DNA from: DATARH01 sp036008175
GTDB taxonomy: Bacteria; Pseudomonadota; Alphaproteobacteria; ATCC43930; CGMCC-115725
Direction: 5' to 3'
Assembly (NCBI GenBank): GCA_036008175.1
Contig: DASYOB010000069.1
Span: 1-9,079, forward strand
DNA length: 9,079 bases
In this document: positions 1 to 6,033 of the stretch, one piece after another
Layout: the number at the start of each line of letters is the position of its first letter
How positions within the stretch are numbered: the stretch's first letter is position 1
The notes under the pieces: model-generated
What the model saw: the letters and a program-made list of their open reading frames with translations, nothing else
Databases searched by the model: none
Told to the model about the DNA's origin: nothing
Program-made: the position numbers and the translations under genes

Positions 1-471
1 GGCGAAGCCGCGAATCAGCGCGACCGCGAGCGCGATGCCGGCCGCCGCCGAGACGAAATTGTGGACGGTGAGTCCCGCCATTTGGCTGAGGTAACTCATC
101 GTCGTCTCAGGCGTGTAGGACTGCCAGTTGGTGTTGGTGTCAAAGCTGACGGCGGTGTTGAAGGCGAGGTCGGTGCCGACCGCGTCCTGGCCCATCGGGT
201 TGAACGGCAGGAAATTCTGCAGCCGCATCAACCCGTACAGCGAGACGAAACCGACGGCGTGAAACAGCAGCATGCCGAAACCGTAGGTCAGCCAGTGCTG
301 CTCTTCGGCTTCGCTGGTGCCGCAGAGCGCGTAGAACACGCGCTCGACCGGGCGCAGAAAGGTGACGCGGCCCTCGAACACGGCGGTCATGTAGCCGCCG
401 AGCGGGCGCGTCAGCGCGATCAGGATCGCGGTGAAGATCGCGATCTGGATCCAGCCATTTGCGGTCATCAT
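1..471 (-). CDS. kdpA: KdpA, K+-transporting ATPase subunit A (partial, N-terminal 157 aa)
   Basis: This is the K+-selective channel-like subunit of the KdpFABC high-affinity potassium pump of the inner membrane, which KdpB drives with ATP. The visible part starts with a hydrophobic helix (about residues 7-20), then TRPLGGYM, a second helix (about 62-80), and the family signature NTAVSF-TNTNWQ-SY (about 105-119), the first selectivity-filter loop. SQMAGLTVHNF and a further helix follow. The gene runs off the left edge, so roughly three quarters of the protein is missing. Two ATGs are adjacent (471 and 468). The GAGG ribosome site lies only 2 nt before the first but 5 nt before the second, so MTANGW at 468 may be the real start. 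It follows kdpF by 13 nt and is surely co-transcribed. Oddity: Asp111 stands directly before TNTNWQ, where E. coli KdpA has Val. The family call is certain; the effect of Asp is unknown. Confidence 0.96.
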   Translation of the reverse strand, partial: MMTANGWIQIAIFTAILIALTRPLGGYMTAVFEGRVTFLRPVERVFYALCGTSEAEEQHWLTYGFGMLLFHAVGFVSLYGLMRLQNFLPFNPMGQDAVGTDLAFNTAVSFDTNTNWQSYTPETTMSYLSQMAGLTVHNFVSAAAGIALAVALIRGFA

Positions 472-484
472 GACCTCAGGATTT

Positions 485-574
485 TCAGAATTTCTCGGGT
501 CGCAGCAGTGCGAAGACCAGGTAAAGCAGCATGCCGACAGCGATCACGCCGCCAAGGATCAGATCGAACGACAT
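485..574 (-). CDS. kdpF: KdpF, small subunit of the Kdp K+ pump (29 aa)
   Basis: This is a single-helix peptide that stabilises the KdpABC complex in the inner membrane. Translation reads MSFDLILGGVIAVGML through to a hydrophobic stretch ending LLRPEKF, and this LLRPE(K/R)F tail is the hallmark of KdpF. One transmembrane helix spans about residues 5-24. Its length (29 aa) is normal for the family. The start lies 7 nt after the stop of the preceding peptide, and its own ribosome site is weak, which suggests translational coupling to that ORF. kdpA begins 13 nt downstream. It is too short for most gene callers and easily missed. Confidence 0.93.
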   Translation of the reverse strand: MSFDLILGGVIAVGMLLYLVFALLRPEKF

Positions 575-581
575 GGCGGGC

Positions 582-665
582 TCACAGCCGGTCGCAAGCA
601 AACAAGTAGAGACAGGCAGCGGCAAAGAAGCCGAGGCCGATGGCGAGAAACACGACATCGAGCAT
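582..665 (-). CDS. 27-aa single-helix peptide at the head of the kdp operon
   Basis: This small ORF starts MLDVVFLAIGLGFFAAACLY and ends LFACDRL, giving one hydrophobic helix (about residues 4-22) with a short polar C-terminal tail. A GAGGG motif sits 8 nt before the ATG, a normal ribosome site. It is the first ORF of the kdp operon and ends 7 nt before kdpF. From memory, short peptides of this shape (F-x(n)-helix then (C/G)xxRL) occur before kdpF in several bacterial phyla, usually unannotated; I cannot verify this by search here. It resembles KdpF in size and topology but lacks the LLRPEKF tail, so I do not call it KdpF. A role as an accessory or assembly subunit of the Kdp pump is inference from position alone. 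An alternative is a translated leader that couples translation to kdpF. Confidence 0.72.
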   Translation of the reverse strand: MLDVVFLAIGLGFFAAACLYLFACDRL

Positions 666-704
666 TAGCGGGGCCCTCGAAGACGCCACCGGATCGCATG
701 GCCC

Positions 705-722
705 CGAGCTTCTAACGAGCTT
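705..722 (-). promoter_or_regulatory. Phased 7-bp direct repeat before the kdp genes, candidate response-regulator site
   Basis: On the minus strand AAGCTCG occurs twice with 4 nt between, so the repeats start 11 nt apart, one helical turn. The pair ends 39 nt before the first kdp ORF. OmpR-family regulators, which include KdpE, usually bind tandem half-sites with this phasing. No good -10 box follows it, and the sequence does not resemble the E. coli KdpE site that I know. The repeat is seen directly; the regulator assignment is inference. Confidence 0.3.
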
Positions 723-780
723 GGCCAGACCGGGCAGCCGCGGTCATTTATCAACGCCTGAATAGGTGAGTCGCTGCCTT

Positions 781-806
781 AAAAATCGAGGGCGAAGATG
801 CCCACG
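781..806 (-). terminator. Terminator-like hairpin with U5 tail in the kdp leader
   Basis: On the minus strand CGTGGGC-ATCTTC-GCCCTCG (806 to 787) folds into a six-pair stem with one T-T mismatch and a six-base loop. It is followed by A and five T (785-781). This is a modest intrinsic terminator shape. It could end the sdhE-mfd-capA transcript, or act as an attenuator inside a long kdp leader. The stem is short, so termination efficiency is uncertain. Confidence 0.4.
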
Positions 807-807
807 C

Positions 808-821
808 GCCGTAAAAACGGC
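808..821 (-). repeat. Small perfect hairpin GCCGT-TTTT-ACGGC
   Basis: This perfect 5-bp stem with a T4 loop on the minus strand lies immediately before the terminator-like hairpin. Its 5' flank ATGCC (823-819) can instead pair with GGCAT (802-798) inside that hairpin, so the two structures could be mutually exclusive. The pairing alternatives are short and were found by eye only. Confidence 0.35.
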
Positions 822-837
822 ATAAAGAACCGGCTGG

Positions 838-858
838 GCGGCCAACCCTTCAGGCCGC
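838..858 (-). repeat. GC-only 6-bp inverted repeat over the mini-ORF stop codon
   Basis: GCGGCC and GGCCGC are perfectly complementary and separated by a 9-nt loop that contains the TGA stop of the 10-codon ORF (852-850). A ribosome terminating there would melt or block this stem. That is the geometry expected of a translated leader, but the function is inference. Confidence 0.4.
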
Positions 859-882
859 GAACTCATAGTGGCGCATGAGCAT
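850..882 (-). CDS. Candidate 10-codon leader peptide upstream of kdp
   Basis: The ORF encodes MLMRHYEFAA followed by TGA. A perfect AGGAGG (893-888) stands 5 nt before the ATG, the strongest ribosome site in the non-coding part of the window. The ORF lies about 185 nt before the first kdp start, on the same strand, in a stretch with several hairpins. I do not recognise the peptide; it has no run of one amino acid that would mark a classical amino-acid attenuator. The sequence shows a good start site and a short frame. Translation and a regulatory role for kdp are inferred. It may also be chance in a GC-rich gap. Confidence 0.4.
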   Translation of the reverse strand: MLMRHYEFAA

Positions 883-935
883 CAAGCCCTCCTCGCCACC
901 CACTCCCCCTGCCATGTCCCGCAAGACTGCCGAAT

Positions 936-962
936 AACGGCCTTTTCGTGGTGAACGCCGTT
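936..962 (-). repeat. Inverted repeat AACGGC / GCCGTT in the kdp leader
   Basis: A perfect 6-bp inverted repeat with a 15-nt loop lies between the capA stop and the mini-ORF. It may be an RNA stem of the leader or a protein site. With this loop length and no further support it may be chance. Confidence 0.25.
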
Positions 963-1020
963 CCGGTGGTGTGTCGGTATTTATCGGATCTCCTCTGCGG
1001 TAATCTGGCTAACTCCTCAG

Positions 1021-1048
1021 CTTAAATATCGATTTTCCCTGTTCTCAA
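1021..1048 (-). promoter_or_regulatory. Possible sigma-70 promoter reading toward kdp
   Basis: TTGAGA (1048-1043, five of six to the -35 consensus) and TTTAAG (1026-1021, four of six to the -10) are 16 nt apart on the minus strand, in a locally AT-rich patch. The -35 box overlaps the capA stop codon. Transcription would begin near 1013 and give a leader of about 350 nt before the first kdp ORF. It was found by eye; alphaproteobacterial promoters are loosely conserved, so confidence is low. Confidence 0.25.
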
Positions 1049-2091
1049 GGAATTCGGAGCGCCACGCGCACCCAGTCGTCGTCGGGCACCAGGCGGCCGC
1101 CGAGGGCGGCGCTGCGCTGGGTCAGCCGGTCTAGGGTCGGGCCTTCGCCGGCCACGGTGCAGGGCACGGTCTCGTTGCGGTCATTGTGCCGCACGAACCG
1201 GAAGCGGGCGCCCGAGATGCCGCCGCGCTCGGCCTCGATTTCGGCCATCATGCCGATCCAGTCGCCGTGGCGGCGGCCGCCATGCCCGGTGTGGAACGAG
1301 AAGCTGCCGAGGCCGTAGAAGATCGGCTTACCACGATAGATCTCGACCGGCAGCGAGTAATGCGGCCCGTGGCCGATGACGATATCGGCGCCGGCATCGA
1401 CCGCGGCATGCGCGATCTCGCTCATGTAGTCGAGCACCTCCTCGCCGAGACCCCAATGGCAGGAAGCAATAACGACATCTGCCTCGCGGCGCAGCGCCGC
1501 GATGTCGTCGCAGAATTGCGAGAGGTAGACGCGGTCGGCCCAGGTCAGGATGATCGGCGGCACGCCGGGGCGGTTCATCGGCGGCACGTCGGGCCGGGTC
1601 TTGTGCGCCGGCACCTGGTAGGCGGTATGGCCGCGGAGAACGGCGATCCCGGTACTGCGTTCAGTCGCTTCATGGTTGGTCGGCCAGTAGACCGAGCTGC
1701 GCTGCAGAAAGGCGACGCACAGCCCGCCGCGCTCGACAATCACCGGCGCGCGCGCCGCAGCGAGATCGGCGCCGGCGCCGGTGTGTACGATGCCGAGCCG
1801 GTCGAGCCGGGCGATGGAGCCGAGGATTGCCGCCGCGCCGTAATTGACATTGTTGGCGAGACCGACCGCGGCGATGCCGGCGGTCTTGAGCGTCTCGCCG
1901 CCGATTTCGGGGTCGGCGAAGAAGCCCTCATGCTCGACCGCGTGTCCCTCGGGCGGGTGATACAAGAGGCATTCGAGGTTGGCGAAGACCAGATCGGCCG
2001 CGCGCAGTTCCTCTCCAATGCGCGCGAACGGCACGCCAGCATCATCGACATTCATCAAATTGACGTCGCCGACCAGGATGATGTTTGCCAT
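1045..2091 (-). CDS. CapA family protein (PGA_cap, metallophosphatase-like)
   Basis: This 348-aa protein belongs to the CapA/PgsA-type family related to calcineurin-like phosphoesterases. Visible motifs are GDVNL (8-12), FANLECLLY (36-44), LANNVNYG (78-85), a GAG-AR segment (105-114), ASCHWG (209-214), DIVIGHGPHY (236-245) and IYRGKPIFYGLGSFSF (251-266). The His and Asp clusters fit a metal site. There is no signal peptide or membrane anchor, unlike the capsule-synthesis CapA of Bacillus, so a cytosolic role is likely and capsule synthesis should not be assumed. The usual ANNH motif reads ANNV; the rest of the site is intact, and this may be a subfamily trait. The ATG is preceded by AAGGGGAGAGCGA, a good ribosome site. 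It follows mfd by 21 nt and is probably the last gene of the sdhE-mfd-capA unit. Family is confident; substrate is unknown. Confidence 0.85.
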   Translation of the reverse strand: MANIILVGDVNLMNVDDAGVPFARIGEELRAADLVFANLECLLYHPPEGHAVEHEGFFADPEIGGETLKTAGIAAVGLANNVNYGAAAILGSIARLDRLGIVHTGAGADLAAARAPVIVERGGLCVAFLQRSSVYWPTNHEATERSTGIAVLRGHTAYQVPAHKTRPDVPPMNRPGVPPIILTWADRVYLSQFCDDIAALRREADVVIASCHWGLGEEVLDYMSEIAHAAVDAGADIVIGHGPHYSLPVEIYRGKPIFYGLGSFSFHTGHGGRRHGDWIGMMAEIEAERGGISGARFRFVRHNDRNETVPCTVAGEGPTLDRLTQRSAALGGRLVPDDDWVRVALRIP

Positions 2092-2112
2092 TCGCTCTCC
2101 CCTTGCGCAGCT

Positions 2113-5100
2113 CTAGCGCCGGGCTGCGACCTTTGCCTTTACCAACTCCGCGGTTGGGTTCGCTGGCGGCGCGCCGGCGGCCTCGGGTGTCGCGGCTTCC
2201 GCGACCTTGACCAGCGCCTGCATCAGCCGGGCGACCCCGGCGAGGCGCTCCTTCTCGTCCTCCCAATTGCGCAGGTAGACGAGACGCTGGTCCGGCCGCA
2301 GCCGCAAGGTGCCGACGTTTTTCTGGATCATTTCGACGAGCCCCGCCGGGTTGGCGAAGCGGTTGCCGCGCAAGGCGATGACCGCGCCCTTCGGCCCGGC
2401 CTCGACCCGCTCGACCCCGGCCTCGCGGCAATCGCGCTTGATCGCGATGATTTGCAGCAGGTTCTCGACCTCCACCGGCAACGGGCCGAAGCGGTCGATC
2501 AGCTCGGCGGCGAAGGCGTCGCGCTCGCGGCGGTCGGAGAGCTGGGCGATACGCCGGTAGAGCCCGAGGCGCACCCCGAGATCGGCGACATAGGCCTCGG
2601 GGATCAGCACCGGCGTGCCGATCGTGATCTGCGGCGTCCATTCCTCGGGCGCAGCCTCATCACCCCCGTCGGTGCGAGCGGCGGCAACCGCGTCTTCGAG
2701 CATCTGCTGGTACAGCTCGATGCCGACTTCGCGGATATGCCCGGACTGCTCGTCGCCCAAGAGATTACCGGCGCCGCGGATGTCGAGGTCGTGGCTCGCC
2801 AGCTGAAAGCCGGCGCCAAGTGTGTCCAAGGTCTGCATGACTTCGAGCCGGCGCAGCGCGGTCGGCGCCAATTGCTTCTTTTCCGGCAGCGTCAGGTAGG
2901 CGTATGCGCGCAGTTTGCTGCGGCCGATGCGGCCGCGCAGCTGGTAGAGCTGGGCCAGCCCGAACATGTCGGCGCGGTGCACGATCAGCGTATTGGCGGT
3001 CGGGATGTCGAGTCCCGATTCGATGATGTTGGTGGACAGCAGCAAATCGTAGGCGCGCTCGTCGAACGCGGTCATCACGCTTTCGAGCTCGGTCGCCGGC
3101 ATCCGGCCGTGGGCCATCGCGACCCGGATCTCAGGTACGATCTCGCGCAATGCCTCGCGCACCTCGTCGAGGTCGGAAATGCGCGGCGCGACGTAGAAGA
3201 TCTGCCCGCCGCGGTCGCGCTCCCGCAAGATCGCCTCGCGCAGCACGACTGGGTCGTATGGCATCACGAAGGTGCGCACGGCGAGCCGGTCGATCGGCGG
3301 GGTGGCGATGATGCTCATCTCGCGTACCCCGGACAGCGCCAACTGCAGGGTGCGCGGGATCGGGGTCGCGGTCAGGGTCAGGACGTGGACGTCGGCTTTC
3401 AGCTGCTTCAGCCGCTCCTTCTGCGCGACGCCGAAATGCTGCTCTTCGTCGACCACGACGAGCCCGAGATGGGCGAACCGCACATCCTTCGCTAACAGTG
3501 CATGCGTACCGACCACGATATCGATGCGACCCTCGGCGATCTCGGTCTTGACCTGCTTTGCTTCCTTGGGGCTGACGAGACGCGACAGCCGTGCGATCCG
3601 GACCGGCAGCCCGGCGAAGCGCTCCGTAAAGCTGCGGTAGTGCTGCCGCGCCAGCAAGGTCGTCGGCACGATGACCGCGACCTGCGCGCCGGCAAAGGCG
3701 GTGATGAACGCGGCGCGCAGCGCCACCTCGGTCTTGCCGAAGCCGACATCGCCGCAAACCAGCCGGTCCATCGGCTTGCCCGAAGCCATGTCGGAAAGCG
3801 TGTCCTCGATCGCGCGCAGCTGGTCGTCGGTCTCCGGATACGGAAAACGCGCGGCGAATTCCTCGTAGAGACCTTCGGGCGGGCTCAGCGTCTCGCCCGG
3901 GCGCAGTTGACGTTCGGCGGCGATGCGGATCAATTCGCCGGCGATCTCCCGGATGCGTTGCTTGACCCGCGCCTTGCGCGATTGCCAGCCAGCGCCGCCG
4001 AGCCGGTCGAGCTGTGCCCCGGCGTCTTCCGAGCCGTAGCGCGACAGCACCTCGATGTTCTCGACCGGCACAAACAGGCGGTCGTCGCCGGCATAGAGCA
4101 CCTTCAGGCAATCGTGCGGCGCGCCGGCGACATCGATCGTCTCCAGCGCCTCGTAGCGGCCGATGCCGTGCTCGGCATGGACGACGAGATCGCCGGCCGA
4201 CAGGCTCGCCGCTTCGGTAATGAATTCGTCGAGCCTACGGCGGCGCCGCGGCACGCGGGAGAGCCGATCGCCGAGGATATCCTGCTCGCCAAGCACGACC
4301 AGCGCGTCGGTGGTGAAGCCCTGTTCGAGCGGCAGGAGCACCAGCCCGACCGCAGAGCGCGGCAGGTGGGTTAGGGCATGGCCGTCCGCGACCCGCCGTA
4401 GATCGCCGAGACCGTGTTCGCGCAGCACGGTGGCGAGACGGTCGGCCGAGCCCTCGGTATAGGCGGCGATCGCGATGCGCCGCCCGGCCGTGCGCTCGCT
4501 GTCCAGATAGTCGCGGACCGCGTCGAACAGCTGCACCTTCGGGTCGGCTCGCTCGGCGGCGAAATTGCGCGCCGGCCGTCCCCCGGCATCGAAGCCATCG
4601 CGCTCGCCTTCCGGTGTGGCGAACGGGGAGAGCTGCAGCACCGTGCGCCCGCTCAGCCGCTTCCGCCATTCCGCCTCGTCGAGGAACATCTGCTCCGGCC
4701 GGACCGGGCGATAGAGCGGGGCGGTGCTGCGCGCAGCGCGGCTCAGGCTCTGTCGTGCCGCATAGAAATCGGCGATCGACTCGAGCCGGTGCGCCCGCGC
4801 CTCGTCGGTCTGGTAATCGAAGGACACGGGCGCTTGCGGGAGGTAATCGAACAGGGTCTCCAGCGTCTCGTAATAGAGCGGCAGCCAGTGCTCCATGCCG
4901 GCCTGACGCCGGCCGGCACTGACCGATTCGTAAAGCGGGTCGTCGCTGCCCATCGCGCCGAACTGCTCGCGGTAGCGCGAGCGAAAGCGGTGGATCGCGT
5001 CGTCCTCGAGCAGGATTTCGCTGACCGGCCGCAGCACGAAGCCGTCGAGCGTCCCGGTCGAGCGCTGGGTCAGCGGATCGAAGCTGCGCAGGCTTTCCAG

Positions 5101-5682
5101 CGTGTCGCCGAAGAAATCGAGCCGGATCGGCTGCTGCGCGCCGGCTGGGTAGAGATCGACGATGCCGCCGCGGATCGCGTACTCGCCTGGCTCGCGCACG
5201 GTGTCGGTGCGAATGTAGCCGTTGTTGCGGAAGAAACCTTGCAGCCGGTCGAGCGGGATGCGGCCACCCCCTCCGAGGGTCAATACCCGCCCGTCGAAAA
5301 GCTTCCTCGGCGGCACCCGCTGCACCAGCGCGTTGACCGTAGTCAGCACGATCAGCGGCTTTTTCTCATTCCTTGCCGCCAGCCGGGTCAGCGTGTCGAT
5401 ACGGCGGCTGGTGATCTCGCCGTTCGGCGATACCCGATCGTAGGGCAGGCAATCCCAGGCCGGAAAGGTCAGCGTCTCGATGCCGGGATGGAAGAACGCG
5501 AGTGCCGCTGCGAACCTGGCCATGCGCCCGTCGTCGCGGCAGACATGCAGCCAGGTCTCGGCGCCGCTTTGGGTAAGCAGAGCGCCGATCGTTGCGGCGT
5601 CATGCCCCTCCGGCGCGCCGGACAGGGTGACGCTGCGCGGCTGCTCGCCGAGCGAGCGGGCGAGGGTGGAGAGGGGGCTCAC
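2113..5682 (-). CDS. mfd: Mfd, transcription-repair coupling factor
   Basis: Mfd is a DNA translocase that removes RNA polymerase stalled at lesions and recruits UvrA for nucleotide excision repair. The 1189-aa protein is complete, slightly longer than E. coli Mfd (1148). In order it shows the UvrB-like N-terminal module with VREPGEYAIRGGIVDLYPAG (162-181), the RNA-polymerase-interacting CarD-like domain starting AGDLVVHAEHGIGRYEAL (496-513), and the SF2 motor: Walker A GDVGFGKTEVA (644-654), DEEQHFG (745-751), TATPIPRT (771-778), QLRGRIGRS (914-922). The RecG-like TRG motif LDIRGAGNLLGDEQSG (966-981) and the C-terminal autoinhibitory TRCF domain (about 1020-1145) follow. The Ala/Pro-rich, then basic tail (about 1160-1189) accounts for part of the extra length. 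The start is GTG, overlapping the sdhE stop as GTGA with no ribosome site of its own, so translation is probably coupled to sdhE. Confidence 0.98.
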   Translation of the reverse strand: MSPLSTLARSLGEQPRSVTLSGAPEGHDAATIGALLTQSGAETWLHVCRDDGRMARFAAALAFFHPGIETLTFPAWDCLPYDRVSPNGEITSRRIDTLTRLAARNEKKPLIVLTTVNALVQRVPPRKLFDGRVLTLGGGGRIPLDRLQGFFRNNGYIRTDTVREPGEYAIRGGIVDLYPAGAQQPIRLDFFGDTLESLRSFDPLTQRSTGTLDGFVLRPVSEILLEDDAIHRFRSRYREQFGAMGSDDPLYESVSAGRRQAGMEHWLPLYYETLETLFDYLPQAPVSFDYQTDEARAHRLESIADFYAARQSLSRAARSTAPLYRPVRPEQMFLDEAEWRKRLSGRTVLQLSPFATPEGERDGFDAGGRPARNFAAERADPKVQLFDAVRDYLDSERTAGRRIAIAAYTEGSADRLATVLREHGLGDLRRVADGHALTHLPRSAVGLVLLPLEQGFTTDALVVLGEQDILGDRLSRVPRRRRRLDEFITEAASLSAGDLVVHAEHGIGRYEALETIDVAGAPHDCLKVLYAGDDRLFVPVENIEVLSRYGSEDAGAQLDRLGGAGWQSRKARVKQRIREIAGELIRIAAERQLRPGETLSPPEGLYEEFAARFPYPETDDQLRAIEDTLSDMASGKPMDRLVCGDVGFGKTEVALRAAFITAFAGAQVAVIVPTTLLARQHYRSFTERFAGLPVRIARLSRLVSPKEAKQVKTEIAEGRIDIVVGTHALLAKDVRFAHLGLVVVDEEQHFGVAQKERLKQLKADVHVLTLTATPIPRTLQLALSGVREMSIIATPPIDRLAVRTFVMPYDPVVLREAILRERDRGGQIFYVAPRISDLDEVREALREIVPEIRVAMAHGRMPATELESVMTAFDERAYDLLLSTNIIESGLDIPTANTLIVHRADMFGLAQLYQLRGRIGRSKLRAYAYLTLPEKKQLAPTALRRLEVMQTLDTLGAGFQLASHDLDIRGAGNLLGDEQSGHIREVGIELYQQMLEDAVAAARTDGGDEAAPEEWTPQITIGTPVLIPEAYVADLGVRLGLYRRIAQLSDRRERDAFAAELIDRFGPLPVEVENLLQIIAIKRDCREAGVERVEAGPKGAVIALRGNRFANPAGLVEMIQKNVGTLRLRPDQRLVYLRNWEDEKERLAGVARLMQALVKVAEAATPEAAGAPPANPTAELVKAKVAARR

Positions 5683-5966
5683 GTCGGGCGCGGGCGGTAG
5701 CGGAAGGCGAGGAGCAGGTGGGTCACGTCGGTGTCGTGTTCCGGCGGCGGTACCGTGCGCCGGTTGATCCAGTCGAACAGCTCCGCATCGGGTACTTCGA
5801 GCAATGCCTCGAATCGGTCAAGCTGCGGGTCGTCAAACGCGGCGAGGTAGGCCTCGGCGAATGAGCCGAGGATCAGATCGGCTTCGCGCGTGCCGCGGTG
5901 CCACGAGCGGAACAACAGCCGCTTGCGGCGGATGTCGAGGGAGCCGTCGGTGTGTGGGGCTGGCAT
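5679..5966 (-). CDS. sdhE: SdhE, succinate dehydrogenase flavinylation/assembly factor
   Basis: This 95-aa protein helps attach FAD covalently to the SdhA flavoprotein of succinate dehydrogenase (complex II) in the cytoplasm. RRKRLLFRSWHRGTREADLI (13-32) carries the conserved RGxxE motif, here RGTRE, and is followed by the AxLxxFDDPQLDRFEALLEVPD helix region and ELFDWI. The length is normal. I chose the ATG at 5966 because it leaves a short N-terminus as in relatives. An in-frame ATG at 6011 would add 15 residues, neither start has a clear ribosome site, and reading can stay open further upstream. Its last codon overlaps the GTG of mfd by 4 nt. The sdh genes themselves are not in this window. 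Its position before mfd and opposite recG is a gene order I associate with Hyphomicrobiales. Confidence 0.93.
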   Translation of the reverse strand: MPAPHTDGSLDIRRKRLLFRSWHRGTREADLILGSFAEAYLAAFDDPQLDRFEALLEVPDAELFDWINRRTVPPPEHDTDVTHLLLAFRYRPRPT

Positions 5967-6033
5967 GGTTTCCCGGATATAGCCATCCTGCGTCGGCACG
6001 TCAGCCGGCATTCGCAAATAACCACAGACGGTG
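5967..6033. promoter_or_regulatory. Divergent promoter region between sdhE-mfd and recG
   Basis: Only 67 bases separate the two start codons, so promoters for both directions must overlap here or lie inside the genes. On the minus strand CTGACG and TATATC are 17 nt apart, each matching four of six consensus bases. The TATATC ends 9 nt before the sdhE ATG, which would give a nearly leaderless mRNA. I see no clear plus-strand promoter and no SOS box. Confidence 0.35.

Noticed and set aside
61..715. Plus-strand frames over the kdp genes.
   Set aside because: The minus strand gives KdpA and KdpF with diagnostic motifs; the plus-strand frames are shadows.
666..1044. A c-di-AMP (ydaO-type) or other known riboswitch before kdp.
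   Set aside because: I could not match the conserved core of any known class by eye, and ydaO control of kdp is known from Gram-positive bacteria.
1186..3495. A 769-codon open frame on the plus strand opposite capA and mfd.
   Set aside because: Its translation is rich in Arg, Asp, Gly and Ala with no known motifs. It lies antisense to two clearly recognisable genes and is a by-product of high third-position GC.
3502..5700. Further long plus-strand frames (about 290 and 428 codons) opposite mfd.
   Set aside because: They mirror mfd codons, show low-complexity composition and lack domain motifs; mfd is complete and in frame throughout.
5967..6033. SOS operator for recG or mfd.
   Set aside because: No GAAC-N7-GTTC (alphaproteobacterial) or CTGT-N8-ACAG (gamma) pattern is present between the start codons.
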